Below are positions 1-14,783 of a stretch of DNA of 64,000 bases, one piece after another. The stretch lies in NCBI GenBank assembly GCA_943735955.1, contig OX030958.1, positions 979,388 to 1,043,387 on the forward strand, read 5' to 3'. Positions within the stretch are counted from its first letter, which is position 1, and the number at the start of each line of letters is the position of its first letter. The notes beneath the pieces are model-generated. The model saw only the letters and a program-made list of their open reading frames with translations. It searched no databases and was not told where the DNA came from. The position numbers were made by a program, and so were the translations under genes. The DNA is from Piscicola geometra. Its lineage: Eukaryota; Annelida; Clitellata; Hirudinida; Piscicolidae.

Positions 1-735
1 GTTTCAAATTCATTGAAATTTTTAATGCGTTCAATTTTTGTAAATGCGTTCAATTTTTGTAAATGCGTTTAACTTTTTTAATGCGTTTCATTTTGTTTAA
101 TGCATTTAAATGTTTTTAATGCGTTTAATTTTTTTTATTGCGTTAACTTTTTTTTAATGCGTTAAATTTCGTTTAATGTTTTACTTTTTTTTAATGCATT
201 TAATTTTTTTTAAGGCGTTACATTTTTTTTATGCGTTAAACTTTTTTAATGCGTAACATTTTTTTAATGCGTTACATTTTTTTTTAATGCGTTAAATATT
301 TTTAATGCGTAAAATTTTTTTTCATGCGTTAAAATTTTTTTAATGCGTTAACTTTTTTTAAATGCGTTAAATTTTTTTCATGCGTTACATTTTTTTAATG
401 CGTTGAATTTTGTTTAACGCGTTAAATTTTTTTTAATGCGTTACATTTTTTTTAATGCGATACATTTTTTTAATGCGTAAAATTTTTTTATGCATTACAT
501 TTTTTTAATGTGTTACATTTTTTAAATGCGTTAAATTTTTTTAATGAGTTAAATTTTTTTAGTCCGTTAACTTTTTTTAATGAGCTAACTTTTTTTTGCG
601 TTACATATTTTTAATGCGTTACATTTTTTTTTTGCGTTAACTTTTTTTTGAAACTTCAACTTTTTTTGAAGCTTTAACTTTTTTTTGAAGCTTTAACTTT
701 TTTTTGAAGCTTTAACTTTTTTTAATGCGTTAAAA
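1..735. repeat. AT-rich degenerate tandem repeat
   Basis: The first 735 bases are built from an irregular unit of about 17-22 bases centred on TTTTTTAATGCGTTAAA, with T-runs of variable length. Toward the end (about 645-720) the unit changes to TTTTTTTGAAGCTTTAAC. No coding potential is seen. It is probably the edge of a larger satellite that continues to the left. Confidence 0.85.
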
Positions 736-1364
736 TTCTTTAAAGGCGTTAATACATTAATGCGTCAATCGAATTATAACGTAGATCTATTTAAAATACA
801 TTTAAACTAAAAATTTTTTTGAGCCTCACTCGATATTCATGATTTTAAAAAGTCTCGCGAAGAAATGTTGTCTCAACAGCGCAGACAGGGTGGCGAGAGG
901 GAGTGGACGATGAAGACGAAGATCGAAACAAAGGCAGCTCCAGAAATAAAAGGGATTCGTTTTCCGTTTGGGTTTGTGGAAAAATAACGATTCATCTAAG
1001 AACTTTTATTTCTGGTTTATTGTTGCAGCCATAAATCATTTAATACCATGCCAGTGTTCATTTTATGACAAGTTAGTGTTGCTTTTGTAGTATCCCGACA
1101 AACTCACAGAGCTACAAGAACAACAACAAAAGCACCAAAGATGATCGTTACCGACGATCAGTGACAGACATTCGAGAGAAAAGGTTTCCAGGATGCAACC
1201 AAGACAACCAACCAGTAGATTCTTATATGGCCATCACTATGGAGATTTCAAAAACTGTATATCTGCCCTGTATGGTCTGGTATGTCTTTTTATATCTGTT
1301 TGCTTTTGTATGCATGTTTTTTGCGACCTATGGTAGCTTCAAAGGCTTGATTTACAAACGACAG
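736..1364. other. upstream interval of the FAM187-like gene, unresolved
   Basis: This interval should hold the 5' exon(s) (signal peptide) of the Ig-domain gene that follows, but I could not pick a start with agreeing splice phase. A hydrophobic stretch is encoded at about 1260-1330 on +, but it lies in a short open frame that I cannot link to the gene. Nothing else is recognisable. Confidence 0.4.
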
Positions 1365-4300
1365 TGACCGCTACTCGGAACTGGGCCCAAAAGTGTGGTT
1401 CAAGTTTCATAACACCAAAGTGGCCCACGAGATCTTGTGGTACGCTAAGGAGGTCGAGTACGATCTGCATGACAACCACCTACTCAACCGTATTTATGCC
1501 ACTCCTGACCACCGCCTCGTCATCAAGGACTTCCAAGCTGGTGACTCCTTCGACTTCAAGCCCTTGCATGCACACACTTACCAATGCACATTTCGTAGTA
1601 TTCCTTGCGAAAACTTCCATGCATGCATCGACAATCGCATCTGATACTTACCTATGAAAACGACAAACACTCAAGCACATCGACAACCCGTGCAGCTGAC
1701 GCAGGTGCTTATTACTGTGGCTTCCACAATAAAGAGACTAAACCAGAGGCTCAGAACATCGCTTTCAGGTTGCCTAGGAACAATTTTGAAGTTATATTAC
1801 TGCATTATTACATCGCAGTATCTCGTATTTTTGTTAACCTTTATCCTACTAACGCTACTAGCTGGAAACATTTGCAGATATGAGTCTATTTAAGGCGAGC
1901 GGGTTGGCTTAGATGGTAAGTCGTTGGACCTGCAACTTAGAGGTCGCCAGTTTGAATCCCTGTTCAAACAACCGCGAGCTATCATATACCTAGTGTATAT
2001 GATGCGGTGTTTCACGACCTATGTCGTGTGAGTGGCGCCTCAGTTGCGTGCCTTGGCGCATTATAAATACGCATTATTATTATTATTTAAAAACTTCTAT
2101 TAAAGATAAATAAATAATGTTTAGGTCTTGGTTATTACTAATGATTCTCGGTTTTACTTTTGCTAACTGTATTTTGTATATAAATACTTATCTCAACTAC
2201 TTTCTTAGCTCTTCAAATTCACTTTTTATTAATTATAATAATAATGACGAGCCTTATTATAGTGGCGTATAACCCGAACGGGCTTCCAGGCCACTTAGGC
2301 TGCATATACAATACAATGACTAGTAAGATTATCGTGGCGTAAATCCGGACGGGCTTCAAGACCACTTAGTTATGAAAAAGTTAATAATGATATTAATATT
2401 TATTATTATTTTAAAATTATTATTAACCATTAATAAGTACAAAATAAATAAATAAAATGAAGATAAAATTAGGAAGCAAGAAATTTATGAATGGAAGAAA
2501 TGAGCAGCATATTTGTGGGTTGCTGTGATCTACCAAACAAGTACGTTTTCAGGGAACGGCTGAATGTCGCGGTCGAGCTTGGGGATTTGAGTCTATTGGG
2601 AAGACTATTCCAAAGAGTCGGCGCTGCAACAAAAAAGCTTCTTGCACCTGCATACTTGAGTTTGTAGCACTATGCAACTACATCTCTTGACCTAGCAGAC
2701 CTGAGTTTTTCCCTCTGGGGAAGACTTGCCGTCATGACAATGCTACTCGACAAATAATCTGGACACTCATCGGACAGACACTTGTGCATTAACAAGATGT
2801 TTTTGTATTCAAGTCTGTTTTCAACATGAATCCAGTGGAGCTACTTGAGAACAGAGCTGATGTGATCATAATTTCTAGCACCTGTTATGAGCCTAGCTGT
2901 GGTTTTGATTATAGACTGAATTTTCTGCAGCTGCGTCATTGGCAACCCAGTAAGAATGATATTGCCATAGACAATTCGACTGAGAACCAAAGCAGAAGAC
3001 AAAGTTCTCTATGAGTCCTTGGTCAATAGCCATCTTATGCATATTTTCATTTGCGCCTATGGGCTAACAGGGCATTGGTTGCACTCGAACCTAGGACCTT
3101 TCATTATTGGTCAAGCCGAATGTTGTTACCGGATAGTCCTTTGATGTTTTTTTAGATGGAATCTGTAGCGTTGGTAGGATCCTGTACAAATTTTTTCACT
3201 CATTTATTTTCGGCTCAAATTTATTTTATTTTTCAATCCAGAGATTCTAAACATAATGCTAATAAAAGAACATCAAACCTTTATAAAAGCTAAAGATGAA
3301 ATATAAAAGAATAGTAAATTTGTACATTGATTATTCATTCTCCTAAGGCTGGAGATGAGAAAAAAGATAGCAATGTTGAAGATGTGATGAAGAAATAGGT
3401 GAAAGAGTTTTTTAAACCTGCTGGAGAATTCGAACTTTAAAAAATAGTGACGGACGAAGAAAGCTTTAATGTTGGTCTATTAGAATCAGAAAACAATACC
3501 AAAAAATGGAGGAAAAAGAAGAAGGAAAAAAATATTTTCTGAGAACGACGTTTGAGCCAGCTCATACAGCATCGTTAATGTCTACATTTCTTCTCATTTG
3601 TGAATTGAATCGATTTGAGTTTTTGTAATTAATTTTTAATTCAATAATGATCAAAATTCGATATGAATCAGAAAGTTGTTAGCGAGAACTTAGGTATAGC
3701 AAATTTTTTGGCAATAAAAATTATATTCATTTGACAGATAACTATACTTTTATAATTCATTAGACAGATAATTATACTTTTATAACTCATTGCATGTTTT
3801 GCATGTCAAGAGATACTAAAGCTGTCACCGATCTTTACCAAAAGAAAGGGCTTCTCACCATGATCTGATGCCTTAATTGGTTCCCAAATGAGTTATAATT
3901 TATGACCTTTAAACTTCTTGCACATTTATGGTTTCACGTAACTGGTTGTTGGGCCACTTGTCATGGAGTTTTGGAGTTTTCCGGCTTTCTTGACCGAAGA
4001 TTGCGCAATCCATTGATTTTCTTGCTTCATATAATCTTTTTTGGGAGAACATGAAATGTCATCAGTTTCTTCATGTACGACTGCACCAAGGTCTGAAGAC
4101 ATGGACGAGGACAGTTCCATCTCAATGGCGATGGCCTGGCAGAAGCTTTCAGGATTCAGTGCAGTCAGGAACATGGTGTACTTGGACGGTGAGTGTTACT
4201 TGTTGCTTGTCATTTAAGGAAAGAATTTCATTTTTAAACTTTGTTAATAAAATTCACAGTCATCTACTATTTCTGAGTTTTATCGTCAGCTGCTGGGTTA

Positions 4301-7300
4301 TGTCTTGGCGAGTGAGAATCTTCTTTTGGCCACTAAGCATATTTGATAACCCACAAGCCGCTCATGTGGATGTAAAAGATTAAACCTCTCACCCTTTAAA
4401 AATATTTGAATTTTTCACTCACTCACCTACCCCATTGAAATATAGTCACTCCAAATTCTTTTGATTCTTTCTTTTAAAATGTTTCTCGAAAACTTTTTTT
4501 CCTGTTTTTTTCCATTTTTATTTCTTCTGATAGAACTCTCCGCGTTCGTCTTTTTTTTGTTTCCATTGCTACGCTATCTTCCAACAACCTCCACATCTTC
4601 CCGCAATTTGTTAGACAACATCTCTCAAAACTTTTTATTTAACCCATTAATGCCCATGGATCCCTATTGGGATCCGGTATGCAACCTCACTAGGCACAGA
4701 TAGCAAAAAAATATACCGCGATTTAATACTTTATTTATTAATTAGAAGGTATGTTTTAATCAGTCTATACGTTGTTTCCGCTCTCTACACTGTTGTCATC
4801 ACATACCATTCGTTCGAAAACGTTGAGTTTCCAACATTTCATGTGTAACAATTGTTTTGAGTGCCATCTAGCAACAAGAAACTTTCAAGTTTTCAACTTG
4901 AGAGTATTTGAAAGTTATAGTTTTTTTCAGCACAAAATGTTAATCATAACTCTGCTTTAGATATAATAAATTGTATATTCTTATTGGTTGATGCCAATTG
5001 GTAGCATTGGTTACAAACACTGCTATGTTACATTTTAGAAAATCCATTTTTTCGTTTTAATTTAATATTTTTCATATAAATTTTACAATCGTCTGAAACT
5101 GTATGACTTCAGCAGCGATAAAAATTTAAATCTGTTAAATGGATTGACAATAGGTGCGTAGTGGAAGCCTCAAACTTTTCTGCTGTTAGTGAAAGAACAA
5201 AGATCAAAAATTGGAGCTCCAGTACCAAGAAGCAAGTTGATGTGCAACAACCAACAGTTATTGCCAGTTACATTGCGCACATAAGAAGGCTCGACCTCGT
5301 TGACCAGTTCCTGTCCAACTACAGATCCGTGTTAGTGTCAAAAAAGTGGTGGTGGCCGTTTTTTTCTGCCGGTTTTTTCAACTTGGTGGTTGCCGCAGGG
5401 AGATTACGCGTCTCTTGTGATGAAACTTTTGATCAGCTACACTTTCGTAGATATGTTGTACGTCCGCTGATGCAGTCTTTAGGAAACAGTTCCAGCAACT
5501 AGTCCATCGAACACTCCAGTTGACGTCATTCGCTACGCTACGATACGAGTAGTGGTAACATGAATTGAACAGCATATGTAATGCTCGACTGACTTTTTTT
5601 TTAAACAACTTGTTTGAAATTCTTTAAATTTTGCTTCATTTTTTTGGGACAACATTTTTTATCCATTTTTGTTTCTATAGTTTTTGATGATTACTGACTT
5701 CAATAAATATTTTTAAACTACAATATTGATAGATATTCATAATTTACATAATGTGTCATAGCAGTGCTTGTGCCCAATGCTCCCAATTGGGATCATCGTT
5801 TTATAAAGGGTTAAAATGAAATCAGCATGATTATTTTATGCCAGTGTGTTTTTATGGTCCTATTGAGTAAATAGAATCAACAGAAACACTTTGGCATGGT
5901 CACTAATGGTTTGGGAATAAATGGTTTAAGCTAATTACGTTAAAAATTAAATTAAATTAAATTTTAAAAGAACGATACAATTGAAATCTTCATTAAAGTT
6001 TTTAACCACTTAATTTCAGTTGAAATACCAGTGGATACAATAATAGGTTCGTTTGAATGTGTGTGCTTTGCTGCTTTGGAAGTTTGAAGCCCAATGAATT
6101 GGCTAAATGTTGAAGATGAGTGTTGCATTGGGTGTTTTCGAGCATTTCTTGGGTTTTAATTAGTGATGCTTTACTGTGGGCCCACAGAGGACCACGCTAG
6201 TCTTTTGATATAAAAGCTATGGGGAAATAACTTATGTTCCTTCAATCTTATGGCGAAGCTACCCTGCTTTTTGTATGTCCTTTTTTTTACTTTAAAAAAA
6301 GATTTTCTGAAATTGCAAAACGATCATAAAAACATTTTTTCTACTATGATTGACATTTTTCAGGAGTGTTTTTTACTATACAATAGGGATCGCGCTGGAC
6401 AGAAATTTTGTAGGCCCTTAATCTAATTTATGATGCGCTTTTTTAATTTTTTCAACTCATCTCAAATGAGCTTCTAGTCGAATTCAAATAAACTAAACAC
6501 CTAGTTAGAAATAACTTGTTTAATATCTGTTTAATCTAATGTGCCTTTAATTACCTAAAAGAATTATAAAGTATGCTATATATGCTATAAAATACAGTGA
6601 TGGGCATAGTTTAACTAAATAGTTGCAAACTATTTTTTGTAGTTTCCTATAGAGTTTAACTAAAAAAAGATAGTTTAGTTAAAATTCGAATTTAACTAAA
6701 TTATTCAGTTGCCAACTATTTAAGTTTAACTGATATATTTTAGTTAGCCTTTTTAAAATATGAATTTTAAACTGAAAAATGCAATACAGTTGACTATTTC
6801 CATATTTTTCAAGGCAAGTACATTTAAAGTTTTTGGTTTTGCTCGTTTCATAATTTTTATATTTTCTGTTCTTTTTGTGCTTAATGCTGCAGAGGACGGT
6901 TAGTGCTTCTCAAGGTTACAGTGTTAATGCTGCTTCAGATTCTGCCTGTCAATAAGTGAATATGAAAAAAGTTGCTAAATAGTTTTGAAGAATTTAATTC
7001 TTTTTTTAAATTTAGTTAATTATTTTCAAAAATATGTTTCAAACTATTAGTAAAACTACTTATTTTTAGTTGAAAAATAGTTATAGTTTAACTAAAAATA
7101 TTTAGTTAGTTGCCATCACTGATAAAATATAAGATTATATAGATTGATCGAGTTTTCATGTGAATGACCATATTAAAAACGGGTCTATTTTTGTTTGGTT
7201 CCAATTTTCAATAACTTGTTCTTCACAAAAAAGAAAAATCTACTGAAAAAGTCACATTAAAATGTTAAAAATTGCAACAAAAATCATCATTGGAGTAATC

Positions 7301-10300
7301 AGGATTCTTTTGGAAAATTTGTAAAATAGTCAGGCAATTGAGCCCTGTGGCACTTTAAAGCGCGAGCCCTGTTTCAAGCTATGAATAATCCCAGCAGAGA
7401 AGAACGGATAAAATCAATTCATGATTTGGAAATATTCAAAGATCGTCGCAATAATTTCAAGAAAAGAAAATGAAGTCATAAACTCAGATGTATTCTAAAA
7501 TATCGACTTCGTCGAAACAATATTTATGGTAAAACGTGCTGTAAGTCAAAAAACTGAATCTTAATTGGTAAATTAGCCTCATAGCTCAATTGCATAACAA
7601 ATCATTTTTATCTAAATTTTTCCAGCCATTATATTGATACCTTGTCTAGTTATGTGAACTCAAAAATATTAATAAATAAAAAAAGAAACACAAGTTTTTG
7701 TGCTTCAAACATGAACATTAAAAAATTCCATCTTGAGCAACTGGGTTCCCAAGATGGAATGCTCAGTTCCCTAAGATGAAATTATATTGTATTTAATAAA
7801 AATGTCATTTAAAAAATGTATTTATCGTCAAACTTGTTTAGTTATCAAAAGAAATACACCAGTTTGTATTTCAATATGAATTTTCATTTAATCAAATTTA
7901 CTCAACAAAATTAAATTAAGCTTTTAGGTTACTTTTATAAATTCGACTTTTTTCAGTTTTCATTTCAACCTTTACTTGTTCAACATCTTCAAAAATTTCT
8001 TAACTTTTTATATTAGTTGTTTTTTCATCTCGTTAACAATTAGTTGATCACTTTTACGTTTGTAGGAACTCATGGCAGCTGTAAATAAATAAATAAATAA
8101 ATAAATTTCATGATAAATAGTATGAATTATCGTGGACTATGAGGTGCTATAAAGCCGATGTAAAAGCTAATGAATACTAACGGTTTTTTAATCATTAAAA
8201 AGTAAATAATTGATATATATTGATTTTCAATAGTTTATATAAAATATATACTTTTTATAGTTTATATCAAATATATACTTTCTATAGTTTATATAAAATA
8301 TATACTCTCTATAGTCTAAATGAAATATATACTATATATGGTCTATGTAAAATATATACTCTATATAATATATATAGACTTATCAACTTCTACAGCCTTA
8401 TTCTGAATTTCCTTTTAGGCAACTATTCGTATTCCATTTTAGGCAACTATGACCATGCTACACATTTATGGTCATAACAGGCCAATCCCTCAATTTTTAA
8501 TTTTATAACTTGCATACAATAAAACCGTGTTGAGTCATCTAATTAATAAGAATAAATTGAAATTATATACCTTCAGAAGTTGAGAAAAAAAAGCAAAATT
8601 TTATCTTTTAATATTTTAACAATTCTTTTTGAAATCAGTTTTTAAAGTATTCTAATTGAATGAGACAACTTTTAGAAACGAAACCAACATTAAAATGTGC
8701 ATATAAAACGGATGCATAGATATGAAATAAAACTTTTGTTAATTTTCAAAGCGCATAACTGTAAATAAGCAGTTTCCATCTGAGGAACCGGTTCATCTTG
8801 AGCAACCTCCCCCTACTACGAGAGACAAAGGTTTGCTAGCGCTAACAAAGGCATGCCCCAGTAGTGTCTGTGCATGCGTGCGTGTTCATATGTGGGCCGC
8901 TACAATACTCCCACACCAAAGAGCACTGGCGAAAATAGAAAAAAATGATCAAGCTGTGAATTTTGTTAGTCCTGATGTTGATGAGATTGTTGCTGTTGTT
9001 GTTGTAGTTCGATCAGTTGTTTATAAGTCTGGTGAGTATGTTCTCGACCAGCTGCCATGCCCTGCCAGGCTCTTGCCTCAATTGTATTGTGTTAAGACTA
9101 GAGGTAGGACCTTGATCCGACCAGGTACCAGCGGATACCTGTGGGAACCGGAATGAAAATTAATTTCGGGACAAAAAAAGTTTGTGCCTTTGTGATGCCA
9201 AAACAGGGTATTGTTTGAAAAGGAAGTCATCATTTGGTGATGATCACGGAGGTGAACCAATTCGAAAATTTAGAAATGGCTGCTATAATCAACCTGATAG
9301 AACATCTGGATGCTTGACTAACAGTTGTTACGAATAATTTTTTACTTTAATAGAATTGCTCCGTAAAATTCAAAATCGCTGTTTTGGATTAGTGAGAACT
9401 GTATGGATAAATCTTCGAATGTTACACAAACAAGTTACAGAGAAATATGAAAAACTAGTTAGTGTTACTATCATGTGTAATGCATATATTAGTAGAAAAC
9501 AAACATTTGGTTAGCCAAAATGTTTTTTTCAACATGTGATAGATGTTTCAGCATTCAATCTTTACATCTTCTGGCGTGAGTTTAAGCGTAAAAAAAGTGA
9601 AGAAAAAGTAGCTTTTTTAAATTTTAAGAACAGAGCTATATGAAAAAAATATGATGATGAAAGCAATATAAAAATTATTCTTAATCACCCAGAACTTTCT
9701 AACTCATTTTCCAAGACAGGTTGTCGTTTGTGCAGCAGAATATGCATTCAAAAAAAACTGTCTACCGTTGTCGAAAATGTATTAATTTTGCTAACTACGA
9801 ATGGATAAACTGCTAATTTTGTGATTGTGAAGTATCCCAAAATATTTAAATTAAGCTATTCAATTCGTGTTATTAATTTCCTGGGTCGTTTCGACCCATA
9901 CGATCGCGAACGTTACTAAAAATGTTAGAATGCTGTAAAACCGAAACTATAAATGACATTTCACATCTGACAATAAAAAATTAGTCATGAAATTACAACA
10001 AAATAACTTCCCAATTAAAAACAAAGTGAACGATTGAATAATTGTATGGGTCGAATCGACCCGTGTTGGTGTTTAAGGGTTAAGACCATGTGCCTATTTT
10101 AATTATAAAAATATCTTTTTTTGATAGTATGACACACCCTACTGTACACCGTTACTTATTCTACGAGTCCGAAATGAAAGCTCTAAAACATCTTGGCAGA
10201 CCAAAGATGTCATATCGACAAAAATCTCATCGTATATCGATCCAGGACAGCCAACGCAGGAAGTCGACCAGTTTAAATGATGGGCAGTGTATAGAAAGCT

Positions 10301-13300
10301 GTCGAGAGATCATTTCGTTAAGCACCGGAAAAAGAGATCTCTCAACATCCTATTTGCGCCCGTTCAATGATGAGGATCTAGGGCAATTGGTCACGGACAG
10401 TTTGTCGTGAAAAACTATTGTTTATTAATAAAAATCTAGATTTGAAAAATAATTTTTCTAATTTTCTTCGTCTTTTAATACTTTAAATAATAATATAGAT
10501 AGATTTTGAATAAATGTTACATTTTATTTTTAATGCTTTTAATAATAAAATATATAGATTTTAAATACATTTCATAATTATTTTTTATTTACAATGGATT
10601 TAATAATAAAATATCCATAATATTTTAATGTTTAAGTTTTTCATTTAGTTTGATTTAGAATACAGAGAGAGTTTTTGAGTTTTTCAAAATTGGTTCATGT
10701 GATTTAATTTCACGTCATTTGAAATTATTAATTTATTTGACCCTTTTACTAGATGTAATTTTTAATTTGTAACGAAATTACAATTTTTTGAATAATTGTC
10801 TATGAGACGAATTGTCCGTGCAACGAATTGTCCGCAACAAATTGTCCGCGTAATTGTCTGGACACCGCTGATTGTGATGGAGCACTTCATAGAAGTCAAT
10901 GACAACTAATAAGAAAAAAAATCTATTTTCTATATAATATAATAAAATAAAATTATAAATACAAATTAGTATAATAATGAAGTAAATGCTTGAAATAATC
11001 TAGCAACTGAATACAACTGCACTCTAAACAGTGTCAAGGGTTGCGACGTCAGGTTACACGAAGCCGAGACCTCCGCGCAGAAACAGTGGGTGTCTGCTTA
11101 GCTTTCTTACTCAACAAGGCATTGAATCTGACGCCACCCACAGCCGAAGCCAATTGGGTGCAGTTCAACCTGTGGGGCGAGTGGTCGGCATGCAGTTCGT
11201 GCGGCACTGAGGGCGAGAGGAAAAGGAAAGGTTGTTTCTTCCCTCCAAATGTCCTGCCCACCTCGTTATCTGCTTTCTTTTCAAGCAGCTATACAAAAAT
11301 TAAGTAAAGAAATGGTGTTCTCAAAGAACTTTCAAGCCATACCACGATATTAGATTAACACCACCAATAAAAAGACATAAACACACAAAAACTCCCACAC
11401 GTACACAACACACACACACACGTACACAACACACACACACACACACACATTAGGACATTGCATAGTACGCAAGCTGGACGAGGGCAAGGATTCCTTTCCT
11501 CCGTACCTGGAGTACGTCTTCAAGCTCTACCCCATGGGCGCTGCTTGCCAGTCGACCGTTTTCAAGAGCAGACCGCAGATCTCTGAGGCGAACAAGGAGG
11601 TCGAAGTGGCCTACTGTGACACCTCGTGTGAAAGTGGGTGATGGTGTGGTGTTGCCGAGCTTGTTGTGTTTGAGGGGGTTGCGATGGTGGAAGGGGTTGA
11701 GTTGGTTGATAGTGGGGTTTTAGGTTGATCGAATGGTACTTAGAGTTGGTTGGGGTGGTATTGTAGTTTGGGATCAAACTGGCGAGATATTTGGTTCTGT
11801 ATTACATCTGGTTGGCTAGTAGATTTGCACCCATCACTTAAAATATTATAAAACAAAGAATACACAACTAAGAAATTATATTTTTTATTTAAGAACGTGA
11901 AATGTTGGGATGTCATTTAGAATTCTCATGAAAAGGCAATTCTTTCGGTACTGAGCCTTTACATTTTCTTGCAATGAACGAGAGTCGTAAGTGTCATAAA
12001 TGTCATTCTAAATTCTGCATTCGTAGCCGATGAGATGTAATACAGAATCGGATATTCACTTCTATTACTTTTTCAGCTTTAATGACTTATCAACAGCAAG
12101 TTACTTTTTTAGACCAATCTTCTTCCATCACTCCATCATCACCATTTCTCAACAATCATTGTCATCAGTTCTCTCATCATCTCTACCATCATCAACACCA
12201 CTATCAACATCACATTCATCATCATCATCATCACCATGAGCATCATCATATTTATCCCCCCAAAGATTTCTTCACTGTTTGGATAAAGAAGATGTCTGAC
12301 AGCCACCTCTTCAACTTCGTCAAAAAGATTTTCATGTACGCTCTCAAGAAGATCAGAAACAACCTCAAGAACGTCCTCAAGGAAGGTATGGTAGTTTATT
12401 GTGTGGTGTATTGTGGGGTGTATTGTGTGGTGTATTGTGTAGTTTATTGTGTGGTGTATTGTGGGGTGTATTGTGTGGTGTATTGTGTAGTTTATTGTGT
12501 GGTGTATTGTGTGGTATATTGTGTGGTGTATTGTGTGGTGTATTGTGTGGTGTATTGTGTGGTGTATTGTGTGGTGTATTGTGTGGTGTATTGTGGGGTG
12601 TATTGTGTGGTGTATTGTATGGTTTATTGTGTGGTGTATTGTGTGGTGTATTGTGTGGTGTATTGTGGGGTGTATTGTGTGGTTTATTGTGTGGTGTATT
12701 GTGTGGTGTATTGTGTGGTGTATTGTGGGGTGTATTGTGTGGTGTATTGTGTGGTTTATTGTGTGGTGTATTGTGTAGTTTATTGTGTGGTGTATTGTGT
12801 GGTGTATTGTGTGGTGTATTGTGGGGTGTATTGTGTGGTGTATTGTGTGGTTTATTGTGTGGTGTATTGTGTGGTTTATTGTGTGGTGTCTTGTGTGGTG
12901 TATTGTGTGGTGTATTGTGTGGTGTATTGTGTGGTGTATTGTGTGGTTTATTGTGTGGTGTATTGTGTGGTGTATTGTGTGGTGTGTTGTGTGGTGTATT
13001 GTGTGGTGTATTGTGTGGTTTATTGTGTGGTGTATTGTGTGGTTTATTGTGTGGTGTATTGTGTGGTTTATTGTGTGGTGTATTGTGTGGTGTATTGTGT
13101 GGTGTATTGTGTGGTGTATTGTGTGGTGTATTGTGTGGTTTATTGTGTGGTGTATTGTGTGGTGTATTGTGTGGTGTGTTGTGTGGTGTATTGTGTGGTG
13201 TATTGTGTGGTTTATTGTGTGGTGTATTGTGTGGTGTTTTGTGTGGTGTATTGTGTGGTGTATTGTATGGTGATATGTGGTTTATTGTGTCGTAATATGT

Positions 13301-14708
13301 GGTGTATTGTGTGGTGTGTTGTGTGGGGATATGTGGTGTATTGTGTGGTGTATTGTGTAATGTATTGTGTGGTGATATATGGTATTTTGTGTGGTGTATT
13401 GTGTGGTGTATTGTGTGGTGTATTGTGTGGTGATATGTGGTGTATTGTGTGGTGATATGTGGTGTTTTGTGTGCTGATATGTAGTGTATTGTGTGGTGTG
13501 TTGTGTGATGTAGTTGAGTGGTGATGTGAAGTGTTTTATGGTGATGTGTGGTGTTTTATGGTGATGTGTGGTGATTTGTGATAGTGTATTTGTATGGTTT
13601 ATTGTTGGTGTATGGTGATGCTATATTGTGATGTTTAGTTTTGTGGTGTTGTGAGGTGTTGTGTGATAGTGTAATTGTGTGGTGTTTTGCCAGTGGTTAG
13701 AAGTCTTCAAATTTTTTTAATAAATAATTTTCGAATTCAATGTTTACTAATTTTTAAACTTGTTATTTAGATGAAAACAAACTTTTGTGTGAAATCTTAG
13801 GTGTTTTGGATAATGCTAGAGGTCACTCGATGAAAATCAATTCACAATATACTAAACGAACGAATTATTGACTAATTAAAACTGTATAAAATTTATTTAA
13901 GTTTTTATTCGGTGAAATGAAATATATATATACACTGGTCATAACAAATATTTGAGCACTAAGCACTTTTATTGCAAACTAATTTTAAGTTTTTTGGTTA
14001 TTGAAATTATATTCATTCCATAGCTTCCTCTTTTACACATTAGAAAAAAATCAAAAGCGCGTTGAATAAATTTGAATTTGTTAAAATTTTATTTTAAAAA
14101 CAACTCTTTGTGTTATGTTTGTATGATGCACTTTTATAATGATTATTCAGCTTATGAAGGCTGCATGAATTCCACGCAGGAGACATCGTGACTGTGGTGC
14201 GCAGAGAACTCGACACGGAATACCTTCCTTGTATCAGGTGCTTTTATCAATTTTATTTATTTTTTTCAACATCATTGGCCCCATACTCCATGTTATATTA
14301 TTGTAAAGTTGTATACTGTTCCGATGACTGCAATTTTTAAAAGTTTTCTGACTCTGGTTTACTTGAGCCAGAAATTTTTTTACATTCGTTGTAGTAGAGC
14401 AACATCAATCGGTCCGCTTTCCGTTGCAAGAGTCCCCCAAAGTTCAGTTCTTATTCCTTTACTGATCTCTTTTCATACTAGACATTTGGAGAGAATAGCA
14501 GCAAGACAGGACATCAGTATTCTGATTTCTCCAAGGGTAGCCGAGTCGGTAACGACTCTTGGCTTGACCAATAATGAAAGGTCCTAGGTTCAAGTGCAAC
14601 CAATGCCCTAGTAACCCAAAGGCGCAAATGAAAATATGCAGCCTAAGTGGTCTGGACGCCCGTTCGGGTTATACGCCACTATAATAATGCTCGTCATTAT
14701 TATTATTA

Positions 14709-14783
<75 letters not shown>

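Noticed and set aside
1895..1990. Functional tRNA gene
   Set aside because: A and B boxes are present but the cloverleaf is imperfect, a body and ATT tail follow, and related copies occur. It is a SINE.
9885..10410. Complete piggyBac element with the 106-codon frame as transposase
   Set aside because: The frame lies outside the TTAA-bounded segment and shows no DDE-domain motifs.
12082..13455. 457-codon plus-strand frame rich in VVYC
   Set aside because: It is exon 12266-12385 plus the 12-bp array in its intron; the donor GTATGG is at 12386.
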